Positions 46,801-56,732 of a stretch of 64,000 nucleotides of DNA are shown here, piece by piece (position 1 is the first letter of the stretch; each line of letters starts with the position of its first letter). Made by a program: the position numbers and the translations under genes. The DNA comes from Triangularia verruculosa (taxonomy: Eukaryota > Ascomycota > Sordariomycetes > Sordariales > Podosporaceae), in assembly GCA_033296885.1 (NCBI GenBank), contig MU864003.1:39832-103831 (forward strand), in the 5' to 3' direction. The notes beneath the pieces were generated by a model. It saw only the letters and a program-made list of their open reading frames with translations, had not been told where the DNA came from and did no database searches.

Positions 46801-49800
46801 GACAATACATCTGCTCAAACAATGGGCGACAGCAACCGCCAAGCCAGCCCTGACGTCGTTGCATGCTCTGAAGAGGTCAAGAGATAACGATTTGAAGGAC
46901 CATCAAGGTGCCTGCGCTAGCTATCTGATCTTACACACCTCGGATTTCCCTAAATGGATCGTCATGGATTCACGATTTGACGCGCCCCCTTCAGGCCCCC
47001 TGAAGGTGAGGAAAGTCACCTTTCCTCTTTCATACTACAACCACCAACCAAGCCAAGACCCGGCAACTGGCTGCGACGCAAGAGAATGCCGTCGCATCGT
47101 GATCGACACGCCCCGCGCATCTGTCAAGATCTGTCGTGCAGTTGATGGATCTGGCGCACATCATCTCACTTCCCGAACAGGCTTTCATTTCCCATCAACG
47201 CTACAAGCTGGCGGCATCACCGTAGTGTTATCTCGTTTCGTCTTTTTTCTTTTGTTTTATGACACCTCTCGTACTTTCAAGCTACTCGTACTTGGCCTTT
47301 TTTCTTCCTATGCTAGTCGATGGAAAAGGGAATAACACCCCTTTTATTGTGCATGGGCGACGCGGAGTGTTCCGCGGTACCTACTGGCTGCAGGGCTAGG
47401 CTGGCTCTGACCTCAGCCAAAGACACAGCTTTCCTTGAGACATTCCTGGCCGAAAATCACAAACCGGGCCGAGTTGAGAAACAAAAAAAGAAAGACGGCA
47501 GGCGGTTGAGGCTTGGGCATTTTCTTTTTTTGCTCAACCATCTTACCTTTTCCACGAATCGATCTTGCGGCAGGCAAAGAGCACCACAAGCGCACAAATT
47601 TTCACTGTTTACTTTAGCCCCCTGTTTTTTTTGGGGGCCTGTTGCAGGTGAACAAGCAAGCAACACCGCTGCAGGCCCCAATCTCGAAATCTCAAAACGT
47701 ACATTATGAAATGGGACCTCAATCTTAATTCCTTGTTTCAGCGTTTATTGGGGAAAATAGGATACAACTTGTACATTTCGAAACGATGTTTGGGATGCTA
47801 GCATTCTGTGGGGGTGGAGCATGGCAGTTCAAAGGTCAGCCGGGCTGCCGTATCGACGACAAGCGGGCGGCCGGGCGGCAGTCGTCAAAGGTGTGTGGAC
47901 AGGGGCACGGCACTCATTCTGGCAAGTGATCATCGACGCCTCAGAGCACGACCACCCGACCAGCTTGTTCAAACCCTAGATTGCTCGGAAGATGGCAGTA
48001 ATGATGAGCATCACGGCCGCTTGGCAAAGCCACAAATTACCGAAACTTTTGAGGCTCTAAATGTTTACAACGGCTTCTCCCGTTTTCATACCGAGAGCTT
48101 TTGAACTGGCGATGAGTGCTGGACATCAAGGTAGTGCGTTATCGACGTCCAAAAGGCAAGGCAAGCTGCTAAGTGGGTCAATAGTCCGATAAACCGTGAC
48201 AATCATGCCCTCTCGCCTTGCCATGGCAGACCGACGACAGCATTCCAACTAGTCGGGTGACCTCGTGCTTGCACATCATTATCCACTCAGGGTCTTGCAT
48301 TGCCAGCATGCCAGCCATTCTCACGCTGCTTGTGGAGGAGTGCTACGTTTGTCGTCCCGCGCCTACCTGCCCGCCGGGTCCCGCGCAAGAATACAGCATG
48401 CCAGCTGCTTTTCTCTCCATCACATCCAACTGGTCGGCATCCTCGCCAGGACGAGAGAGGAAGGTGGTTAAAGAAAGATGCCGCCGGGACGGGTCCGGAA
48501 GCCAATCAACCACACCTTCGGGGTCCAATTGCCTGCTAAAATATCCATCATCGACTGTGCTAAGCAACTTGCGGTGAACCGGAAAATGCTCCTCTGTGGA
48601 ACTGTCGATGGCGGCAGGGGGATGAGATGGAATGGGTGCGTGATGAATGGGTGGGAGAGGAGGTGGGATGCCATCCGACCATGCCATTCCTCCCTTCTCC
48701 TCGCCCGGGGGCAGCGGACGAGAACGTACGACTGTGAGACTTTGTTTCGACGGATCGTACTTCTTGGGGCTGCTTTCTACATGCAAGTATGCTCTCGCTG
48801 TTACTGTGCGCTTACGCCAGAGTCAACTCTCGTATCCCGTACTCTGATCATGGCGATGATGCCTGAGCAGCGGTGGAAGACTTCTTGTCCTCCGGCGGTA
48901 TAGCCTACCAACATGCGGTACTCCCACTCACCGGCACAAGCATAGACACAAGCACGAGCTCAAGAGAGGTTGCCGACATCCCCTTCCCCCCCCCTCCTCC
49001 TTTTCGGGGTCTCTTCTCTTCACGACAAACCTTACAGCTACCATCGTCTTGCCCACCATTGTGAACCTGCCGGCTTCCTACTAGCCAGCCAGTAAAACAC
49101 CAGGTCACAGTACATGAAGCATACTTCCTCCCCTTCCCTTGCTGCCCTTCCAACCAGAGATAACACCAACTGCCGTGTGACTGCTATGGTGTGTCTGCGC
49201 GGCTGTTGTGGCCATCGTCTTGGCCGGCTTGTAGACACCCTACCCACGCACAGCAGCAGGAATACGCAGTCCCTTCTTCAGTCAGTTAGCCAGTCAGTCC
49301 ACTATCAGCCCAAGCTACCAGTCCCCCGTTTAGGCTGTACCCCCCACCTGTGTGTGTATGCCGTTGTCGTGGATTGTGACAAGTTTTCCCACCGTACAGC
49401 TTCGCATGCCTTCGGCCATCATAATCGCACACCTGCGCCCCCTCCTCCCCGTCAAAGAAACAAGAGACGACAATATAACGGCGTAATAACGGTTATCTTA
49501 GCCTTAGGCGGGTTGACAAATTTGACTCCAAATGTGAACCCCTACAACAACATTCGACTCCCCCTGACTCGGATCTGGGGGGGGGAAGGGGGGAGTAAAA
49601 TGACTTCGGAATTCTTTCCACCCGTTCCTTCACACCCCCTATTTTTCTTTATGCACACCCTTTTTATCCATCCCACATTTTTGCCACCCCTCGGGGGTAG
49701 GATGATCCTGGGCAACGACAACAACAAACAAGAAACCGGTAAAGGGGGGGGAGAAGGAGGAAATTTTGGTGTCATATCCACATCATCACTGTTGTTGTCA

Positions 49801-50575
49801 TCATCACTTCCAGCTTCATGGCTACCAATTATCATGAGCGGTATTTCCCGCCATAGGCTGGGGGGAAAATCAGAAAACTTGTGGGTAGTGTGGGGTTGGA
49901 CGAGCATCAACGCAGGGCCAGCCGGCCGGCCTTCCAAGGAAGCCTCTCGAGAGCAAAACTGCAAGGCTTAGCTCGGCTTTTAGTTTGAGACATCATCACC
50001 ACACATACCTACGCCTGGTTTCTGACAATGGGACAAATTCCGCTCCACGAATTGAGGAAGGTGAAAAAGGAAAGTAAAAGAAGACGCTAGTACACTAAAG
50101 CAAGGCAAGGGCTGACGCTAACTGACTTACACGTATATCGGTGGCGATGTTTGTGGTTGTGTGACAAGCAAGAGACGAATTCGGAGTTCGTGGGCCAGTT
50201 TTGGAGTGTACCTACTCCGTAACAAGTTTTACCTTCCTATTTGAATCTTTCTGCTTTTCTCATTCTGGACTTATTTTGGCAGATCACTGGTCTCGACAGG
50301 AAAAAGGCATAGAAATGTGAGCTGATTGTGACGAAATTGTCTTTGTAGATGTGTCTAGCCCAATGACGACGGTGAGGTAAGCACGTAGAGGGGGAGGGAC
50401 ATCAATGTGATTGCAGGCTTCTTGATTTCTCGACTATGGCTTGGGATGCTTCATGGTCATCATCGATAGTCGTCACTGACCTCTTTGAAGCCGGTACACT
50501 GCGGAGTGACCTTCTTTCGGGATGCTCTGCTACTAGTTGAACTTGAACTGAGCTCCCTTTGACTAGCGTGTTTTG

Positions 50576-50620
50576 ACTGACCTCCTTCTAACTGACCTCC
50601 TTCTGACTGACCTCCTTCTA
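50576..50620. repeat. Three tandem copies of a 15-base unit
   Basis: ACTGACCTCCTTCTA occurs at 50576, 50591 and 50606, with only the last base varying (A, G, A). A related CACTGACCTCTTTGAAG lies about 100 bases upstream. No function is apparent. Confidence 0.85.
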
Positions 50621-51987
50621 ACTAAGGTATGCTTAATATGATTGGTGGTGGGCATGCTCCCTGACCCCAAATCTCTATTGAACTTCCCTTCATTGGGCAG
50701 CTGTTGTATGTACCATACCATTCGTAGCCTTCATCGCGTCGTCTGAAGCGATTGTGAGTTGGTAGATAAGTGGAAAGCAGGAAGCGACCAAGTACAGGCA
50801 GAGAAACGAGGAACATGCTTGGCCGCTTAAGAACTACCACCTACACACCCAATGCTCCTGTCTTCTGCACTTGGACTTCGAACAGAAATATATACTAGTA
50901 GGCATCGATCTGTCTGAGTTCAGCTTCCCAGACTTATATTCTCTCGCCAAACAAGTGCGAGATTGAGTACCGGGCAGGACAATATAACTCTGCTCCGCGT
51001 CTAAACTGCAACAGAGGGACGCATTATGCGAGAGTTCTACCCCATTTGTGAACTAAAGGGGGCGCAGACTATGAGAATATTGGCACGTGTGTTTGAGATG
51101 CGACATCCGTCAAGTGTGACCTCAGTTTCAACGTAGCTCTAACGAAGAGCACACCGCAAATAGGTATACATATACTCCCAAAGCACAATCAATATCTCCA
51201 TTTTGCGTATCCCTACCTATATAAAGATGCCACTATTAACCATCACCACTTTTCGCCTGTCCCTACTTATCTAGGTACTCAACCGAGTACACAGAACTCA
51301 TCTACACTTTGTCAACATAACCGTGACATGATTGAGGTGAGGTGAATATATCCGCAAAACTGAAAGACCGACAGCGAGCCTAGCTCGCCCATGCCGGTAC
51401 TCTATTGTAGTCTATCAGCTTGACACAAATACCCCCACGATCTTCTGAACCCAAACCTAGGTAGCCAGGTATCTAGACCAAGTACATCATGACACCGATA
51501 ACTCGTTGCTATTAACCCGTCCAAAGGTAGCATGCAGTGCGTTCCTCTCGCAAGTTGTAAAGAGAGAACTCCATGATTCCATCCCCATCCATAAACCCGA
51601 CCTTTAGAGGAGAGAAAGGTGAACGTATAAATATATACCCTCAGATGACCACCTACCTATCCAATACAACATCTGGAGCCTCACCAAACACAAATACATG
51701 CAGCACTAATAAACTCATCAAGGTAGAAGAACTCACAGACGCCAGCCGACGGTCTCCTGCATCCAAAGAAACATCATCTTCTATAAAGTTTCATTGACTA
51801 CAATACTTATCACAAGACCCATCACAGTTGCAGAACGCACAGCTCAACCCATCAACTACAAAACTGCCCTAGAAGAGTATGCCAAAAAAAAAAAAAATAG
51901 CTTGACGCCATTAGGTATGGAACAAACTCAACTGCTTCAAAACCCAGTCAGTCCGAGTCAAGTTGTAAGCTGAAAGATAAAAGAGAC

Positions 51988-51993
51988 AAAAAA
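51988..51993 (-). terminator. RNA polymerase III terminator of the tRNA gene
   Basis: Six T on the minus strand begin 11 bases past the mature 3' end of the tRNA. This is the usual distance and length for Pol III termination. Confidence 0.7.
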
Positions 51994-52004
51994 CATATGC
52001 ACTT

Positions 52005-52107
52005 GTCCAATAACAGGATTGAACTGTTGACCTTCGCATAGACTTGATATTGAACCCAATAGAGAGCAATATTAGTACGACGCTCTAACCAGCTGAGCTA
52101 ATCGGGC
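52005..52107 (-). tRNA. tRNA-Ile(AAT) with a 30-base intron
   Basis: The 5' end GCCCGAT is followed by an A box (TAGCTCAGCTGG), anticodon arm TCGTA-CTAATA, a 30-base intron (52069-52040) after position 37, then A-TGCGA closing the arm. AGGTC is the variable loop. The T arm AACAG-TTCAATC-CTGTT contains the B box, and the acceptor strand is ATTGGAC. The anticodon is AAT, decoding isoleucine after deamination. All stems pair, except that acceptor pair 2-71 is a C-A mismatch. The gene lies alone in AT-rich sequence and has a T6 terminator. It may be functional; the mismatch leaves room for a decaying copy. Confidence 0.88.
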
Positions 52108-53018
52108 TTCTTGTTTGGTTGTTGTAGTACAGAATTTGGTGAGTGAGTTTATACTGCAGTCTTCATGGCTCGAGGCAGCTTGAAGTGGAGATATTGGGAC
52201 TCAAGTACCTCACATACCTAAGGTAGGCCGCAAAATGTCGAAAAGGTGAACCTAACGTGCAAGTATCAACCAGTCACCGGTACTGGAGGAAGGACACTCG
52301 AAGGGAGTAAGATACACCATCTTCTATTCTCCCTATTTCCCCCCTGTTGCCCCTTCCAGAGCCTATACTCCTCTTTCTCCCATCACTAGAAAAAAGCTAT
52401 CTACAAAGCCCCAAGTAATATAATAACACATAAGTTCTTCCCCATAATTGCCCTCCAAAAATCTTGTCCTGTCCTTCCGTCTCTTTTCCACTCTCCCTTG
52501 CCCCCTTTCCACCTTCTCTCGTTCTGGCGGTATAGGTAAGATGGTACATGAGAGGTTGGTATGTAAGGTAGTATAGTTACAAGGTTAAACATTAAGAATC
52601 GAAAAGAAAACTTTGATCACCTTCAGCCTCTCATGACAAAACACTATCATCGAGACATGCTTGCCAAGAGAGAAGCCAAGTACCGTTAAAATGTAAAGAA
52701 TCGAAGAAAAGAATATCTGTCGACACAAGCGCCAAATGATGGATAAGAAACGAAATAGAACCGCTGCCTTTCTCCTGTCCTCGTTCCTTACTATTACCTC
52801 CCCATCTCCCCGTGATGGCGTATCCCGTCTCCTAACGGCGGTGGTATGATATGATGTCGAATTCCAAACGCCAAATGCTAAACCGTCTTTGAAATAAAAA
52901 GAAATAAAGAAACCAGTGGTATCGTGTCAGACCCGTTGCACCTTTTTTGGAAACACTATGACGCCAGCCAAACCCAAACCCAGATATGCGCGTGATAAAA
53001 TTCTCTTTTAGCCCCTCT
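52108..53018. other. Intergenic region between the tRNA and RAX2
   Basis: AT-rich compared with the flanking coding regions. The part nearest RAX2 is probably its 3' untranslated region. No gene is seen. Confidence 0.55.
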
Positions 53019-56000
53019 CTAAACTTGAGGAGCCCCCGGTCTTCCCTTGTTCAAATTCTCTAGCAACTCATGAGGCGGTATCCTCTGGATGCCGCTCCCA
53101 CGGTCATACATGGACGTCGGAGCCGGGACATAACCCTCTCGCTTCTTGCGTAACCTGTCAAGGAGCAGGCCAGCCACCACAATTAGCAGCATCAGTGCCA
53201 GGGAAATTCCCAAGCCAATGAGCACGACGAAGACAAGTGGGAGTGGTGAGCCGCCCTTATCGAAGAAGTTGCTATGCTCGGTGAAGAAGCGCGAGATGGT
53301 GCCAGCAGTGTTGCCACGGTTGCTGGTAAGAGCGTATGGCCTGAACTCTTGACCGTCAAAGAGGACGGCAGAAGCAGTGCCGAAGCCAGGGAGAACGATA
53401 GACCCGGTAATCATCAAGGCCTCGCTGGTGTCGATTAAGTCGGTGTTATCGTGGGAAGACGTAAGAGAGAAGATCTGGAGACCGCGGATATCAGTGCCGG
53501 CTTCGATGGAATTGCGGGCGAAGCGCCAGGTAGTGCCATCAGACTTGGCGAGGTAGACCGTGCCATTGGCAGAGGTTCCAGCCGCCCAAATGTGAGAACC
53601 CTCATTGTTGCCCTTGGTGAGAGCCGATACTGGGCCAGGAAGTTGGCTGGCACCAGGGAAATTGTCCCAGGTCTGGGTTTCGGTGTTGTAGGTGGCAAGG
53701 GAGGTGGAGACGGTGTTGTTGACTGTGAGGTTGCCACCAGCGAGCAAGACGTTGTCGGAAACCCACATCAGCGAGTGAACGGCACCGCCCATATTCTGTC
53801 CGGGTTGGATCCATTGGGATGATGCGGTGCTATAGAAACAGACACCATTGCACCCCAAAGAGCCGGCCGACCTGAAGGACCCTCCGACGTACACATCGCC
53901 AGTGGTACCACGGATGGCAATGGCAGAGACCGTGCCATTGTCGCCAGACAGGGCCTGGGGCTGGGTGTTGAAGGACTTGCTGGCAAGATTGTAGGTAACC
54001 AAACCGCTCACATTGACGCCATTCACATTACCTGACACTTTGCCTCCAGCGAAGAGAACATCTCCGTGCACAGCCAAGGCGACGAATGTAGAGTTCCGAG
54101 CAATCTCTTGACCAAAGCCGGTAACCTTGTCACCATCAGAGCCATCGATAATGGCAAGGTTGTGAATGTCGGAGCCGTCGCTGTTTGTGGCGGTAAAGTG
54201 ACCGCCAAGGATAGTGAGGTTTCTGTTATTGCTAGAATCGAAAACACCAGTTACAATACCCGCCAGGCCCTTGTCGGCGAGAGTGTCATCTCGCCTAGAC
54301 AGAGCGCTGGTGCTAGAAGAAGTTGGAGTAGGGCGGATCTTGACGGGAAAGCGGTTGAGATTCTCGCCCAGTATGGCAGCACCTGATGCACCGAGAGCCC
54401 GTGATACAAGTGATCCGGCGTAGAGAGACGTCTCACCCTCAACGTTCAGAATGGAAGCTGACAAGATTCCCTCAACTAACTCAACTGGCAGGTCCAAATT
54501 CTGCAGCCAGTTCCCTTGCGAGGGAACCCAGATCCCGAAACCTTGAACCTCAACAGCGGGGTTATTACCAAAAGCCTGCAGCTGGTCAAAATCTCCGTTG
54601 ATGGCAACCACAATCTCGGGCGTTGAGCTGGTAATGTTCATAGTCATACCAACTACATGCTGGACAGCCCCATTGACGCCAGCGCCCAAAGGACGCCAGG
54701 TGCGGTTTGAAGTGTCGTAAACTGCCACATTGCTGAGCCCAGTCGATGAGCCGCTGACAGTGCCGTTAAAACTGCCCCCCACGAGAAGGTTGGGCCCATT
54801 GACAAACAATGACTCGACCTCACCGTTCAGGGTGCCACCGAGCTGCCTGGGGTTGGCGTCGTTGCCCTGTAGTGCAACGATGTTTCGAACATCCCCAGCG
54901 CTAAAGTTGCCTGCAATATAGGTAATGTCACCTGACGTCGCGAGGGCGTTGACAACGGAGCCGGTCCTGAAACTAGCTCCCAAACGGTTGAAAGCAGAGC
55001 TCATGAAGTCGCTCGCATTGACTGCTCTTCCAGGCGTGTACTCGTACAGCCCGTTCAGACCACCCGTGCTGTTAATCAAGGTGAAACCGATGCGCTGAGC
55101 GACAAACGTCATCTCGTCCAGAGACTGTCCGGCAAGAGGGGTCATGGTGACACGGGGGCGGAAGCTGCTGGAGCTAGCATCAACGGCGCCAAAATAGATC
55201 TGGTCGTACTTGTCATAGTTATTGGTCTGATAGAGGTCCAGGTCGATCGGTTCGCTCTTGGTGCGATCGGCAGTCATCTGTCCAGTAAGCTTGATTCGGC
55301 CACGGGTCGAGCATGTGTTGTCCTGAAGACACCCAGGGGTGTAAAGATTCAGGGAATAGTGACCAGACTCCCGGATATCCGGAGTGAACACCACAGACGC
55401 CGAGGTATTGGTGATAGGTCCGGTAAGGCGTGCAGTAAGATAATCGGAGGTGCTCGACTGAGAAGGTGTAACCTCCCAAGGCCCAGTCGTGCTCGCTTCA
55501 GAAGGGAACTTGCCACCGGCGCATGATGGCTCGTTGAAATCGTTGATGGCGTACGAGTAAATGTCATCGGCAAACAGCTCAATCCCGTTCAAACCACCAC
55601 CGCTGCCATAGAACCGCGAAATGTCAATGCGGAACTCGTTCATTCCAATCACGTTGACAAAGTGGAAATCCTGAAATTTGACATCCGGGTCGTTGCTGAG
55701 TGGGCACTCGCTTGTGCAGCTCGCATTTCTTTGGGTGGCCGGATCGATGTAAGTGAAGTTCATGATACCGTTAATAGGGAGAGCCGTGAACCGCCATGTC
55801 TGAGTGCCTCTGCCATCCTGACGAGTGTTGTAGAGGCGCAGCTTGGTGGGTTGAAATCCGAATTTGAACTTGGCCGACCAAAAGCCTGGGCTGCCGTCCT
55901 GAAGCAACCAGGTGTTTCCTGCGCCACTGACTCCGCCATCCTTGCAAATGATATTCTTTGGGTCACCGAAACCCGGGGTAGAAGTCGAAGAACCACTGCT

Positions 56001-56732
56001 AATGCTTGCTGTCGACAGGTTGATGACCTGGCCATCTGGCGTGCTCGGAGCACTCGCATTCCCCAGACCCGTGAAGCTGCCGCCGAAGATGATGTTCCCG
56101 TTGGACGCCTTGCTTATCGACGTAACTGGTCCATTAAACCCCGCAAATGGAAGATTCGTCCAGGTTTGTGATTCTCCTTGCCAAGCAATCGCATTGGTTG
56201 AGTTCACCCCGACGAAGCTGCCACCAACATACACGATGTTTGCCTGCTGATCACACAGCACTGCGTTGACCTGGCCGGAGAGTCCTGGTAGAGGCGTGAC
56301 TTCGGCTGTTGCTGGGTCGAAAAATGCCATGCCAGGCGACTGCTGTGCCCCCGCGTTGATCGCCCCAATGCTCGTGAAATTTCCACCGACCACCACTACA
56401 GTTCGTCCACCGACCTCGAAGGTGCACATGGTTCGTATTGTCGCATCAGTGTTGGCGACTGGAGCAAAGGCGCCGTTGGGCATCCTCGCAAGAAGCTGCT
56501 CGCTGCCATTGGTGCTGTATGGTCGCTCATTTTGACCCTCGAATTCGTAAAGCGAAATTCCGGAGAAGTCACCGGCTAGAGCTACTCGGCCGAGTTTTGA
56601 GAAATCAAGATTCGCGGCGGGAGCCGGTGTGAAGGTGATGGCGCTCGACAGCGACGACAAGGCGAGAAGTAGGAGGGAATAAGTGGTTGTTCGCCGTGGG
56701 GCGGCATGTTGCCGCCGTAATGGTAGACGCAT
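53019..56732 (-). CDS. RAX2: RAX2-type cortical polarity membrane protein
   Basis: Rax2 is a large glycosylated type I plasma-membrane protein that marks growth or bud sites with Rax1. It is a single exon of 1237 residues. A signal peptide is clear (residues about 15-33, YSLLLLALSSLSSA). The ectodomain has repeated kelch/WD-like blades with VVGGNF, YVGGSF and FGGSFTG motifs and many N-x-S/T sites. One membrane segment lies near 1165-1191 (LVFVVLIGLGISLALMLLIV), followed by a 46-residue cytosolic tail starting DRLRKKREGY. The tail contains a conserved-looking RIPPHELLENL. Length and order of features match the family (about 1200 residues). In filamentous fungi a role in hyphal polarity is expected by analogy with yeast. 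Confidence 0.93.
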   Translation of the reverse strand: MRLPLRRQHAAPRRTTTYSLLLLALSSLSSAITFTPAPAANLDFSKLGRVALAGDFSGISLYEFEGQNERPYSTNGSEQLLARMPNGAFAPVANTDATIRTMCTFEVGGRTVVVVGGNFTSIGAINAGAQQSPGMAFFDPATAEVTPLPGLSGQVNAVLCDQQANIVYVGGSFVGVNSTNAIAWQGESQTWTNLPFAGFNGPVTSISKASNGNIIFGGSFTGLGNASAPSTPDGQVINLSTASISSGSSTSTPGFGDPKNIICKDGGVSGAGNTWLLQDGSPGFWSAKFKFGFQPTKLRLYNTRQDGRGTQTWRFTALPINGIMNFTYIDPATQRNASCTSECPLSNDPDVKFQDFHFVNVIGMNEFRIDISRFYGSGGGLNGIELFADDIYSYAINDFNEPSCAGGKFPSEASTTGPWEVTPSQSSTSDYLTARLTGPITNTSASVVFTPDIRESGHYSLNLYTPGCLQDNTCSTRGRIKLTGQMTADRTKSEPIDLDLYQTNNYDKYDQIYFGAVDASSSSFRPRVTMTPLAGQSLDEMTFVAQRIGFTLINSTGGLNGLYEYTPGRAVNASDFMSSAFNRLGASFRTGSVVNALATSGDITYIAGNFSAGDVRNIVALQGNDANPRQLGGTLNGEVESLFVNGPNLLVGGSFNGTVSGSSTGLSNVAVYDTSNRTWRPLGAGVNGAVQHVVGMTMNITSSTPEIVVAINGDFDQLQAFGNNPAVEVQGFGIWVPSQGNWLQNLDLPVELVEGILSASILNVEGETSLYAGSLVSRALGASGAAILGENLNRFPVKIRPTPTSSSTSALSRRDDTLADKGLAGIVTGVFDSSNNRNLTILGGHFTATNSDGSDIHNLAIIDGSDGDKVTGFGQEIARNSTFVALAVHGDVLFAGGKVSGNVNGVNVSGLVTYNLASKSFNTQPQALSGDNGTVSAIAIRGTTGDVYVGGSFRSAGSLGCNGVCFYSTASSQWIQPGQNMGGAVHSLMWVSDNVLLAGGNLTVNNTVSTSLATYNTETQTWDNFPGASQLPGPVSALTKGNNEGSHIWAAGTSANGTVYLAKSDGTTWRFARNSIEAGTDIRGLQIFSLTSSHDNTDLIDTSEALMITGSIVLPGFGTASAVLFDGQEFRPYALTSNRGNTAGTISRFFTEHSNFFDKGGSPLPLVFVVLIGLGISLALMLLIVVAGLLLDRLRKKREGYVPAPTSMYDRGSGIQRIPPHELLENLNKGRPGAPQV

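Larger units (their letters stand above)
40883..52004. other. Gene-poor region of about 11 kb upstream of the FlbC-like gene
   Basis: The first one or two kilobases are the probable promoter and long leader of the C2H2 factor. Beyond that, frames of up to 285 codons exist (49114-49971), but they are unrecognised, compositionally biased and overlapped by opposite-strand frames. Good donor/branch/acceptor combinations are scarce. A 15-base tandem repeat lies at 50576-50620. The last 2 kb (about 50-52 kb) are visibly more AT-rich than the rest. Confidence 0.5.

Noticed and set aside
46718..47335. 205-codon plus-strand frame
   Set aside because: No recognisable motif, and no splice partners. Treated as chance.
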